DNA of 64,000 nucleotides from CAJQQK01 sp963696075 (GTDB lineage: Bacteria > Pseudomonadota > Alphaproteobacteria > Rhizobiales > Hyphomicrobiaceae): assembly GCA_963696075.1 (NCBI GenBank), contig CAVOJD010000002.1, positions 62,001 to 126,000 of the forward strand, written 5' to 3'. The notes below the pieces were generated by a model. The model had not been told where the DNA came from. It was given only the letters and a program-made list of their open reading frames with translations, and did not search any database. Positions 37,587 to 45,385 of the stretch are shown here, piece by piece. How positions within the stretch are numbered: the first letter of the stretch is position 1; every line of letters starts with the position of its first letter. Position numbers and translations under genes: made by a program.

Positions 37587-38300
37587 GTGGAACTGCTCCT
37601 TGCTTACGGCGCCGGCCTCCTGACGCTGATCAACCCGTGCATCCTGCCGGTGCTCCCGATCATCCTCGGCTCCGCGCTGCGCGAGGAGCGGCTTGGGCCG
37701 GTCGCGCTGTGTCTGGGTCTTTCCCTGACGTTTGTCGCACTCGGCGTTGCCATTGCCGCCGCCGGCCCCGCCATCGGCCTCGATGCTGACCTGATGGCAA
37801 AGATCGGCGCCGTCATGATGATCGCCTTCGGCCTGATCCTGATGGTGCCGGCCTTCAACGTGCGCTTTGCCGCCGCCACCGCGGGCATCTCCGGCCAGGC
37901 CGAGCAAAGCCGGACGGATGTCCAATCCTACGGTCTTGCCGGCCACTTTCTCGGTGGCGCGCTCCTTGGCGCGGCGTGGTCGCCGTGCATCGGCCCGACG
38001 CTCGGCGGCGCCATCGCGCTCGCCTCCCAGGGCCAATCACTCGGCTGGGCCGCCGCCATCATGACCGCCTTCGCGCTTGGCACATCCACAATAATCCTGC
38101 TGCTGGCCTATGGCACACGCGAAGCCGTTGCAGCCCGTCAGGCGAGCTTCCGGAAGATCGCCGCAAACTCGAAATGGATCATGGCCACGGCCCTCATCGC
38201 GGTCGGCCTCGCGATCCTCTTCGGCCTCCACCAACGCCTCGAAGGCTGGGTCATGAGCCTGCTGCCGGTCTGGCTGCAGGACCTGTCCGTTTCATTGTGA
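37587..38300 (+). CDS. ccdA: CcdA-type transmembrane thiol:disulfide electron carrier
   Basis: 237 residues, about six membrane helices. The two redox Cys are in the classic contexts NPCILP (Cys18) and SPCIGP (Cys134), each in a membrane helix, with the Pro residues typical of CcdA/DsbD-beta. CcdA takes electrons from cytosolic thioredoxin and passes them to periplasmic thioredoxin-fold proteins for cytochrome c maturation or disulfide repair. GTG at 37587 begins at the first helix; an upstream in-frame start at 37488 would add a polar leader. The next gene, 32 bp downstream, encodes a likely acceptor. Confidence 0.88.
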   Translation: MELLLAYGAGLLTLINPCILPVLPIILGSALREERLGPVALCLGLSLTFVALGVAIAAAGPAIGLDADLMAKIGAVMMIAFGLILMVPAFNVRFAAATAGISGQAEQSRTDVQSYGLAGHFLGGALLGAAWSPCIGPTLGGAIALASQGQSLGWAAAIMTAFALGTSTIILLLAYGTREAVAARQASFRKIAANSKWIMATALIAVGLAILFGLHQRLEGWVMSLLPVWLQDLSVSL

Positions 38301-38332
38301 GTTGAACGCAACCAAGGAAGGGAGACCAGAAC

Positions 38333-38722
38333 TTGAAAAACATCCTGTCAGGCCTTTTGGCGCTGGCAATGCTCGTGGCACTCATCCCGGCTTCTGTAGA
38401 AGCCAGGACCACCACGTTCACGCCGGACGCCTTCAAGGCCGCCGTCCAGAAGGGCGAGACCGTCCTTCTCCACTACAAGTCCACGTGGTGACAAACCTGC
38501 GCGCGCCAGGGTCGCGTGCTTGACAAGCTCCGTGCGAGCTATCCGGACATCACGTTCATGCTGGTCGATTGGGACACCTACAAGGACCATGACATCACGA
38601 CCAGTCGTCGCATTCCCCGTCGCTCCACGTTGGTGCTGCTCAAGGGTGACAAGGAACTCGGTCGCATCGTTGCCGGCACCAGCGAGCAGGCCATCCGCGA
38701 CTTGCTCGACAAGGGCAAGTGA
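38333..38722 (+). CDS. Periplasmic thioredoxin-fold selenoprotein (in-frame TGA read as Sec53)
   Basis: Reading through one TGA (38489-38491) gives a coherent 129-residue protein. It has a signal peptide (residues 1-24, MKNILSGLLALAMLVALIP then SVEA), a thioredoxin-like fold (FKAAVQKGETVLLHYKSTW, then U53-Q-T-C56, then a helix and the cis-Pro region RIPRRSTLVLLKGDKELGRIVAG). The TGA replaces the first Cys of W-C-x-x-C exactly. Start is TTG at 38333 with GGAAGGGAG upstream. A hairpin with GGU in its loop follows the TGA. Both halves share one frame and normal composition, unlike a decayed gene. Sec genes (selABCD) are not in the window, so the claim is strong inference. CcdA is the probable electron donor. 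Conventional gene callers would truncate it to 38516-38722. Confidence 0.85.
38489..38520 (+). promoter_or_regulatory. Candidate bacterial SECIS element
   Basis: Directly after the in-frame TGA, GCGCGC (38501-38506) pairs with GCGTGC (38514-38519), including one G-U pair. The 7-nt loop is CAGGGTC and contains GGU. The GGU sits at nt 19-21 after the TGA, the same distance I recall for E. coli fdhF, whose loop also contains GGUC. SelB reads such hairpins to insert selenocysteine. Pairing was done by eye, without energy calculation. Confidence 0.65.
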
Positions 38723-38730
38723 CGCCCCCT

Positions 38731-38756
38731 GATCGACCCAGAAACACGGGTCGATC
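38731..38756. terminator. Hairpin after the selenothioredoxin gene
   Basis: Perfect 9-bp inverted repeat GATCGACCC/GGGTCGATC with an 8-nt loop, eight bp past the stop codon. No T-run follows on either strand, so it may end the transcript only weakly or act as a stabilising 3' hairpin between the convergent genes. Confidence 0.5.
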
Positions 38757-38917
38757 GAGAAACAAGCGCGCGGGCGCCAGCCTCGTCAGGCCACGGATCG
38801 CCCGCGCCCATCTGAGCCAGCCCCCGTGTAATTGCTCTGTTGTGTGTGTGATGCGGCTCCCGCGCGACGCCCTCACGGCGGGCGTCGCGGCGCGAGTATT
38901 GCAGCCCGCCGGCAAAC

Positions 38918-40303
38918 CTACTTCGGCTCCGAAAACCCGCTCAAGCCGCCATCAGCCGAAAACTGCGGGTTCGACGGCGGCCGCGCCCGCGGCGCCACCT
39001 CGATGAGTTTGCTTGCGATAACCCTCGGCCGGTTGGGCAGCAGTTCCGGCGGCTGCCGCAACCAACCGTTCCCCGCCCGCCCCAGTTCCTCGCCGAACTC
39101 AAACAGCTTTTCCTGATACGCCGGATCAAACACCTGGCTGGACGTGTATTTGAACCCCGCCGGGATCGCGAGCATCCTGAACTCGGCGCCAGCATCCCGC
39201 GCCAGGCGATAGATGCGGTAGATCTCGCCCGCGCTCTGATTGAAGATCAGAGTCGAGATCGCCCGCCCGGCAATCGGCAACGTCTGCTGCGTCACCGGCT
39301 GATAAACCGGCTGTTCGCGCATGTTCTTGATCAGCCAGATCCGCCGGATCGGCGGACGGTCATAGAGCTCGTCGAGCGCCTTCATCGGCACCTGGATCGG
39401 TGAGATGAAAATCTCCCGCGTCGTCCCCCCGTCGACATGCAGTTCGTCATAGACCTTGCCGTCGATGACAACCGGAATATTGACCGGCGACAGCGCCCCC
39501 GGGATTGCAGCAGAGGCGAGGATGATCTTATGGAACAGGCCCGCGGCATCCGGATGCCGGCTGCGCGCCAGCTCGCCCAGATTCCAAACCACAGGACGCT
39601 GCGCGTCGAGATTGGTCGTGAGCACCATCAAGATGCGCCCGCGCTCATATTCCCGCGCAATCTCATCCAGCACGTCCCGGCTGAGATAGCTCGCAATCAG
39701 CTCTGCAAGCTTCGACGTATCGACGAGTGCATCCCCCCCGATAATCCCCTGCAGCCCGTTGATCTGGACAAGGTCCGTCGTCTCATACTTTGTCCAGACG
39801 TCCCGCAGCTGCTCATCATATTTCGGGCCAAGGAACGCCAGCGGCGCGATGATTGCCCCGGCGCTGACCCCGGTGACGACCTCGAATTCCGGACGGTCGC
39901 CACGCTTGGTCCACCCCGACAACACGCCCGCCCCGAACGCCCCATCACCACCCCCGCCTGACAGCGCCAGAATGTTGACGATCGGCCGCCCGCCCGAGCG
40001 CTTGGCATGAGCCGCAAGACGCGGCAGCGTCGGTTGGATTTTCCGAAATGCAGCAGATGGATTGGCCGGCGTCTCATCGGCCCAGAACCGCACGGTCGGC
40101 AGGCCGGGTATACTCGCGCGGGCCTGTTCCGCGCCGGTGGGCGGTGCCTTGCGCTGCGCCACCATGCCCGCGCACCCGGCAAGAAGAACCAGCGCCAGAA
40201 CGCCAACGGTGCCCGCCCGGCACCATTGCGCAACCGTCGCCAAATCCGATCGCCACTTGAAATTCAAACCGAATGGCCCGCCCGTCGAATCGAAGTTATC
40301 CAC
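38918..40303 (-). CDS. Patatin-like phospholipase, lipoprotein
   Basis: 461 residues. A lipobox (ALVLLAGC) follows an N-terminal hydrophobic segment, so it should be lipid-anchored. The patatin domain has the oxyanion loop LSGGGGDGAFGAG, nucleophile motif GVSAG and the catalytic Asp in HVDGGTTREIF. It would hydrolyse acyl ester bonds of lipids. A GTG start at 40303 is supported by GAGGGGG about 8 nt upstream; starts further upstream give an unconserved leader. Converges with the selenothioredoxin gene. Confidence 0.87.
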   Translation of the reverse strand: MDNFDSTGGPFGLNFKWRSDLATVAQWCRAGTVGVLALVLLAGCAGMVAQRKAPPTGAEQARASIPGLPTVRFWADETPANPSAAFRKIQPTLPRLAAHAKRSGGRPIVNILALSGGGGDGAFGAGVLSGWTKRGDRPEFEVVTGVSAGAIIAPLAFLGPKYDEQLRDVWTKYETTDLVQINGLQGIIGGDALVDTSKLAELIASYLSRDVLDEIAREYERGRILMVLTTNLDAQRPVVWNLGELARSRHPDAAGLFHKIILASAAIPGALSPVNIPVVIDGKVYDELHVDGGTTREIFISPIQVPMKALDELYDRPPIRRIWLIKNMREQPVYQPVTQQTLPIAGRAISTLIFNQSAGEIYRIYRLARDAGAEFRMLAIPAGFKYTSSQVFDPAYQEKLFEFGEELGRAGNGWLRQPPELLPNRPRVIASKLIEVAPRARPPSNPQFSADGGLSGFSEPK

Positions 40304-40389
40304 AAATGCCCCCTCATATAGCGCTAAGCCAGGCGTGACCCAAACCATTCAATGCGGGTAGCCGGCAGGCCGGGTTATATCCGCGCCGA

Positions 40390-41151
40390 CTACAACGCTG
40401 CGCTCATGCCCCCATCGACGGCGATTTCCGCGCCGGTCACGAACTGCGCTTCATCGGAGGCCAGAAACAGTGCCACATTTGCCACGTCTTCCGGCGTCCC
40501 GAACCGCCGCAGCGGCGTCTGGTCGATCAGCGCCTTGTTGATCATCGGGTTGCGCAACACCCGGTTCGTCAACGCCGTTTCGACGAAACCCGGCGACAGT
40601 GCGTTGACGCGGATCCCGAACGGCGCGTACTCGACCGCCAAGGCTCGCGTCAGCGCCGCAACCGCCCCCTTGGTCGCCGAATAACCGGCAAGCTGGCGCA
40701 ACCCCCTGTGCCCCATGATCGAGGCGATATTGACCAGCGAGGCATTGCCCGACGCCCGCATCAGGTCGAACCCGTCCCGTGCAATCCTCACGACACCATC
40801 GAGATTGACCTCTCGGATCGTGGCCCAGTCCGCATCCGACAGATGCCGGAAATCAGCCCGCACGTTGAGCCCGGCATTGCTCACGATGACATCCAGACGC
40901 CCGTGATCATCCCCAATCCGCCGGAACGCAGCCGTAATGTCCTGCCCCTTGGTGACATCGAGCCTCAGATCGAACGCTTCATGACCGCCATCCCGAATGG
41001 TCTCGACTGTCCTGACCGAAGCGGCTTCATCGACGTCCGACGCATAGACGCGCGCACCGTGACGCGCCAAGACCGTGGCAATTGCCGCTCCAATCCCGGC
41101 GCCTGCGCCCGTGACTAATGCAATTTTGCCCTCGAGCCGCCGCTCTGCCAT
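40390..41151 (-). CDS. Short-chain dehydrogenase/reductase
   Basis: 253 residues, classical SDR. It has TGAGAGIGAAIA (NAD(P) binding), SDVDEA after beta-2, NAG (beta-4), an active-site Ser in NIASIMG and Y-S-A-T-K with catalytic Tyr/Lys. The C-terminal FVTGAEIAVDGGMS is typical. An Asp after beta-2 favours NAD. Substrate unknown. ATG at 41151 with AGAGGTGG upstream. It lies downstream of gor on the same strand with about 90 bp between. Confidence 0.9.
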   Translation of the reverse strand: MAERRLEGKIALVTGAGAGIGAAIATVLARHGARVYASDVDEAASVRTVETIRDGGHEAFDLRLDVTKGQDITAAFRRIGDDHGRLDVIVSNAGLNVRADFRHLSDADWATIREVNLDGVVRIARDGFDLMRASGNASLVNIASIMGHRGLRQLAGYSATKGAVAALTRALAVEYAPFGIRVNALSPGFVETALTNRVLRNPMINKALIDQTPLRRFGTPEDVANVALFLASDEAQFVTGAEIAVDGGMSAAL

Positions 41152-41238
41152 GGACCACCTCTTATCATTCACCATCTCGTCCCTGGCCCTGCAGCACGTC
41201 GCATGCCAACCCGCCCCTGCCAACCCGACAAGACGCCC

Positions 41239-42603
41239 TTAACCGGTCCACTTCTCGCGCATCGTCACCAGCTCTTCCGCCGCACTCGGGTGCAGTGCCA
41301 TGGTCTGATCGAAGTCGTCCTTGGTTGCCCCCATCTTCATGGTAATGCCGACAACCTGTATGATCTCGCCCGCATCCGGCCCCAGGATATGGCAGCCAAG
41401 GATCTTCTGGTCCTTCGGATTAACGATTAGCTTCATGAGCGTGCGCTCGTCCCGGCCAGACATCGTGTTGCGCATCGGCCGGAACCGCGTCTTGTAGATA
41501 TCGACCTCACCGTGGATCTCGCGCGCTGTCTCCTCGCTCAGTCCGCACGTTCCGATCTCCGGCGTCGAAAATACCGCCGTCGGAATCAGCATGTGATCGA
41601 CCAGCCGGTGCATGTTGCCAAACACCGTGTCGGCAAACGCATGCCCCTCGCGAATAGCGACCGGCGTCAGCGCGACACGGTCCGTCACATCGCCGACCGC
41701 ATAGATATTCGGCACCGATGTGCGCGACGCCTCATTGACCTTGATCTTGCCGAACGTGCCCAACTCGACGCCCGCCTTCTCAAGCCCGAGCCCCTTGGTG
41801 TTGGGGCTGCGCCCGATCGCGAACATGACCTGATCGGCTTCGATCACCTCACCACTGCGCAGCGTTCCCTTGAGCCCCCCCGCCGTCTTCTCGATCTTCG
41901 TGAAGACCTGCTCGGTAACGATCCGGATGCCCCGCTTCGGCAGCGCCTCCATCAGCCCGTCCCGCAACTCCTCGTCAAATCCGCGCAGGATCTTAGGCCC
42001 GCGATAGACCAGCGTGGTCTCGGCCCCGAGGCCTGCGAAGATCCCTGCGAATTCGACCGCGATGTACCCTCCGCCCGCCACGATCACGCGCTTTGGCATC
42101 TCCTTCAGGTCAAACGCCTCGTTCGACGTGATCACGTGCTCGACGCCCTCGAGTTCCGGGTCGACATTGACCGCGCCCCCGGTCGCGACCAGGATCTTGT
42201 CGGCCGTGATCTGACGGCCCGATGTGGTCAGGCGGATCGTGTGGGCATCCTCGAAGACCGCCCGCTCGCTGAACGTCTCGACACCAGCCCGCTCCAGGTT
42301 GCCCTTGTAGGCCGCCTCAAGCCGGTCGATCTCCTTGTCCTTGTTGGCGATCAGCGTCTTCCAGTCGAAGTCCGGCACCGAGGCATCCCAGCCAAAACCT
42401 GGCGCATCCTCGAAATCGTCCCGAAACCGGCTTGCATAGACCAGGATCTTCTTTGGCACACAGCCGCGGATCACGCAGGTTCCCCCATAGCGGTACTCCT
42501 CCGCGATCGCGACACGGGCCCCGTGGCCGGCTGCAATTCGGGCCGCCCTGACACCACCCGACCCGGCACCGATCACGAAAAGATCGTAGTCATACTCACC
42601 CAT
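41239..42603 (-). CDS. gor: Glutathione-disulfide reductase
   Basis: 454 residues, pyridine nucleotide-disulfide oxidoreductase. FAD motif GAGSGGVRAARIAA, redox pair in GGTCVIRGCVPKK, NADPH motif GGGYIAVEFA with following Arg residues (VYRGPKILRGF), second FAD motif NIYAVGDVT and the C-terminal catalytic His in LHPSAAEEL. It reduces glutathione disulfide with NADPH in the cytosol. ATG at 42603 with a GGAG box. The next gene upstream is rpiA, a pentose-phosphate enzyme, with about 40 bp between. Confidence 0.93.
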   Translation of the reverse strand: MGEYDYDLFVIGAGSGGVRAARIAAGHGARVAIAEEYRYGGTCVIRGCVPKKILVYASRFRDDFEDAPGFGWDASVPDFDWKTLIANKDKEIDRLEAAYKGNLERAGVETFSERAVFEDAHTIRLTTSGRQITADKILVATGGAVNVDPELEGVEHVITSNEAFDLKEMPKRVIVAGGGYIAVEFAGIFAGLGAETTLVYRGPKILRGFDEELRDGLMEALPKRGIRIVTEQVFTKIEKTAGGLKGTLRSGEVIEADQVMFAIGRSPNTKGLGLEKAGVELGTFGKIKVNEASRTSVPNIYAVGDVTDRVALTPVAIREGHAFADTVFGNMHRLVDHMLIPTAVFSTPEIGTCGLSEETAREIHGEVDIYKTRFRPMRNTMSGRDERTLMKLIVNPKDQKILGCHILGPDAGEIIQVVGITMKMGATKDDFDQTMALHPSAAEELVTMREKWTG

Positions 42604-42644
42604 CAAGCCATCTCCGCCTGTCTCATTGCGTTTGCACGCCGCTC

Positions 42645-43355
42645 TCAAACCTCTAGCACATCCGCATCGATCACCCGGACGCCATCCGCGCCCGCAATAA
42701 TCGCGTGATCTGCAAGTCCGATGAACAAGCCATGATCAACCACACCCGGCGTGAACGGCAACAGCTCCGCCAGCGCTTCCGGGTCGTCGAGGTGCCCGAA
42801 CGCGCAGTCAACGATGAAATTGCCGCCATCCGAGATGAACGGTTTGCTGTCCTGCCCGAGCCGCTGCCGGATCTCGCCTTCGAGACCAAGCTCGTCCGCG
42901 ATATCCTCGATCATTGCGAGCGAGACCTTGAAGCCGAACGGCACCACCTCGATCGGCAGCGGAAACGCACCGAGCCGCTCCACCAGCTTCGACTGATCCG
43001 CGATAATCACCACCCGTTCCGAGGCCGACGCCACGATCTTCTCGCGCAGCAGCGCCCCGCCCCCGCCCTTGATGAGGCGCAGGTTCATGTCGATTTCATC
43101 CGCCCCATCAACCGTCAGGTCGATTTCCGGCTCATCATCAAGGCTCGCGAGAGGAATACCCAGCGCTTCCGCCTGGCGTTGCGTGGCCGTCGACGTCGCA
43201 ATGCCCGTGACATTCAGCCCCTGGCCCACTTTTTCCCCCAGGAGGTCGACGAAATGCGCCGCCGTCGAACCGGTGCCAAGCCCGACAATCATGCCATCTT
43301 CGACGAATTGCAGCGCACGTTGGGCTGCTTCACGCTTCATCGTATCCGCGTCCAT
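42645..43355 (-). CDS. rpiA: Ribose-5-phosphate isomerase A
   Basis: 236 residues. RpiA motifs are VGLGTGSTAAHFVDLL, SLDDEPEIDLTVDGADEID with catalytic Asp residues, and KGGGGALLREKIVA with the catalytic Glu. It interconverts ribose-5-phosphate and ribulose-5-phosphate. ATG at 43355 follows GGGAGAAG. Same strand as gor and the SDR, probably one operon; diverges from gph. Confidence 0.95.
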   Translation of the reverse strand: MDADTMKREAAQRALQFVEDGMIVGLGTGSTAAHFVDLLGEKVGQGLNVTGIATSTATQRQAEALGIPLASLDDEPEIDLTVDGADEIDMNLRLIKGGGGALLREKIVASASERVVIIADQSKLVERLGAFPLPIEVVPFGFKVSLAMIEDIADELGLEGEIRQRLGQDSKPFISDGGNFIVDCAFGHLDDPEALAELLPFTPGVVDHGLFIGLADHAIIAGADGVRVIDADVLEV

Positions 43356-43549
43356 CAGACTTCTCCCTGGTTGGGCCCGTCTCGAGACCGCCAGCACAAG
43401 GCGTCCCTGAGATCCGGGATAAGACCGGCATGTCTATTAGCCCCGCCGCGTCCCGACAAGCGCTTCCGTTTCCGTCGCCTCCGCCGCCGCCCCGTGTTAT
43501 GCACACCGCGCCCGCATCCGATCAATGCCAGAACCAGAGACCACCGCCC

Positions 43550-44221
43550 ATGTCGAACCTGACCGTCGCCTTCGATCTTGATGGAACCTTGATCGACACC
43601 GCACCCGACCTCATTCGCTCGACCAATTACGTCCTCGAGGCCAACGGTTACCCCCCGGTGACAGACGAACTCATCCGGCCCGTCATCTCGTTTGGCACGC
43701 GCGAAATGCTGCGCGCCGGCATCAAGTCCCACGGCGAGACCGCTGAAGAAGCCCGCCTCGACACCCTCTTCCACCAGCTCCTCGAGCACTATGGCGCCAA
43801 CATCGCCGTTGAAAGCCGGCCTTTCCCCGCCCTGATCGATGTGCTCGACGCCCTGCGCGGCCAGGGCGCCCGCCTCGCCGTGTGCACCAACAAGCGCGAA
43901 GACATGACCCGCATTCTTCTCGGCGAACTTCAGCTCACGAACTATTTCGACGCAATCACGGGCCGCGACACCTTCCCCGTTCACAAGCCCGACCCCGAGC
44001 ATCTGTTCGGTGCCATCCGCCTCGCCGGCGGCGATCCGGCGAACGCGATCATGGTGGGCGATAGTGAGACCGACGTCCTGACCGCGAAAGCCGCCGCCGT
44101 CCCCGTCATCGGCGTCACCTTCGGCTACACCGACAAACCCATCACCGAACTCGGCTGCGACGGCGTGATCTCACATTACGATACCTTCCTCGAAACCCTC
44201 GAGATGATCCGGGCTGCGTGA
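43550..44221 (+). CDS. gph: HAD-family phosphatase, phosphoglycolate phosphatase type
   Basis: 223 residues. HAD motif I AFDLDGTLIDTAPDL with the nucleophile Asp, motif II in AVCTNKRE, and motif III/IV KPDPEHLFGAI...IMVGDSETDV. An alpha-helical cap lies between motifs I and II. Gph removes phosphate from 2-phosphoglycolate arising from DNA repair or oxygenase activity. The specificity is inferred from close family resemblance. ATG at 43550. Confidence 0.87.
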   Translation: MSNLTVAFDLDGTLIDTAPDLIRSTNYVLEANGYPPVTDELIRPVISFGTREMLRAGIKSHGETAEEARLDTLFHQLLEHYGANIAVESRPFPALIDVLDALRGQGARLAVCTNKREDMTRILLGELQLTNYFDAITGRDTFPVHKPDPEHLFGAIRLAGGDPANAIMVGDSETDVLTAKAAAVPVIGVTFGYTDKPITELGCDGVISHYDTFLETLEMIRAA

Positions 44222-44230
44222 CCCGCCGCT

Positions 44231-45259
44231 TCATCCTGCATCTCTGAGGTCTAAGAGCAGCCGGTCGACCGTCTCGGGCTCAGTATCCCACGCACACATC
44301 AGCCGGCAGCCCGTCGGCGGCACGAACGTATAGAACTGCCAGCCCTTCGCCCTGAGCCGCGCCTGGATCGCCTCCGGCAGATGGACAAACACCCCGTTCG
44401 CCTCGACCGGATGCATCAACGCGACACCATCGAGCCCGGCAAGCCCTTCCGCCAGCCGCTGCGCCATCCGGTTGGCGTGCCGCGCATTGTCGAGCCACAG
44501 CCCATCCTTGAGCAGTGCCAGCCAGGGCGCCGTCTGAAGCCGCATCTTGGAATTGAGCTGCCCTGCCTGCTTCATCCGCCAGCCGAAATCCTCCCCCAGC
44601 GCCTTGTCGAAAAAGATCAGGCATTCACCAACCCCGAGCCCGTTCTTCACGCCGCCGAACGAGAGCACATCCACCCCCCGGCGCCACGTCATCTCCGCCG
44701 GCGACGCCCCGAGCGTGACCGCTGCATTGGCAAACCGCGCCCCATCCATGTGCAATTTAAGCCCATGGCGCCCTGCCAGCTCGCCAAACGCGGAAATCTC
44801 GTCGAGTGAATAGATCGTGCCGAGTTCGGTCGCCTGCGTCAGCGAGATTGCCCGCGCCTTGACGTGATGAATACCCTCGAAGCGCGTCGCCAGAGCTTCC
44901 GCAGCCTCAACCGTCAGCTTCGCCGCCGGCAGGTCCGCGCTGAGCACACTCGCACCACCCGAAAAGAAACCGAGCGCACCCGCCTCGTCCCATTCGATGT
45001 GCGAAAAAGCATGCGCGATCACCGCATGATAGGGCTGGGCGATCTGCGCCAACCCAAGCGCATTGGCCGCCGTCCCGTTGAACACGAAATGCACCACGCA
45101 GTCCGTCTCGAAGAGCTCCTGCACCGCCGCAACCGCCCGCGCCGTCACCGCATCCTCGCCGTAGCCTGGTGCGTGTCCGCGCGCATTCTCATCAATCAAT
45201 GCCGCGAGCGCTGCCGGACACATCCCCGCGTTATTGTCGGATGCAAACTGTTGTCCCAC
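44231..45259 (-). CDS. ltaE: Low-specificity L-threonine aldolase
   Basis: 342 residues, fold type I PLP enzyme. N-terminal FASDNNAGMCP, the PLP-phosphate region HIEWDEAGALGFFSGGA, LHMDGARFANAAV with the conserved Asp, and SFGGVKNGLG with the PLP-binding Lys. It splits threonine (and related beta-hydroxy amino acids) to glycine and an aldehyde. GTG start at 45259. It converges with gph, 9 bp between the stops. Confidence 0.92.
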   Translation of the reverse strand: MGQQFASDNNAGMCPAALAALIDENARGHAPGYGEDAVTARAVAAVQELFETDCVVHFVFNGTAANALGLAQIAQPYHAVIAHAFSHIEWDEAGALGFFSGGASVLSADLPAAKLTVEAAEALATRFEGIHHVKARAISLTQATELGTIYSLDEISAFGELAGRHGLKLHMDGARFANAAVTLGASPAEMTWRRGVDVLSFGGVKNGLGVGECLIFFDKALGEDFGWRMKQAGQLNSKMRLQTAPWLALLKDGLWLDNARHANRMAQRLAEGLAGLDGVALMHPVEANGVFVHLPEAIQARLRAKGWQFYTFVPPTGCRLMCAWDTEPETVDRLLLDLRDAG

Positions 45260-45385
45260 GCCTCAGCCCTCCTGGCCTGCCCTTCGGTGCCAGCACGCAC
45301 GTTCGCTGGCTCACGACATGTCATAGCAAAGCTGAAAAGAACCTGGGAGGCGCATCATGTTTCAGCGCCCCACGAGCGCCTGAAC

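Noticed and set aside
38333..38488. Interpreting the TGA as a simple nonsense mutation
   Set aside because: The TGA coincides exactly with the catalytic Cys position, is followed by a SECIS-like hairpin at the standard distance, and both halves remain uncorrupted. It remains the main alternative.
38516..38722. A 68-residue protein starting downstream of the TGA
   Set aside because: It would lack the signal peptide, the first beta strands and the redox motif. The upstream half is in the same frame, with its own ribosome-binding site.
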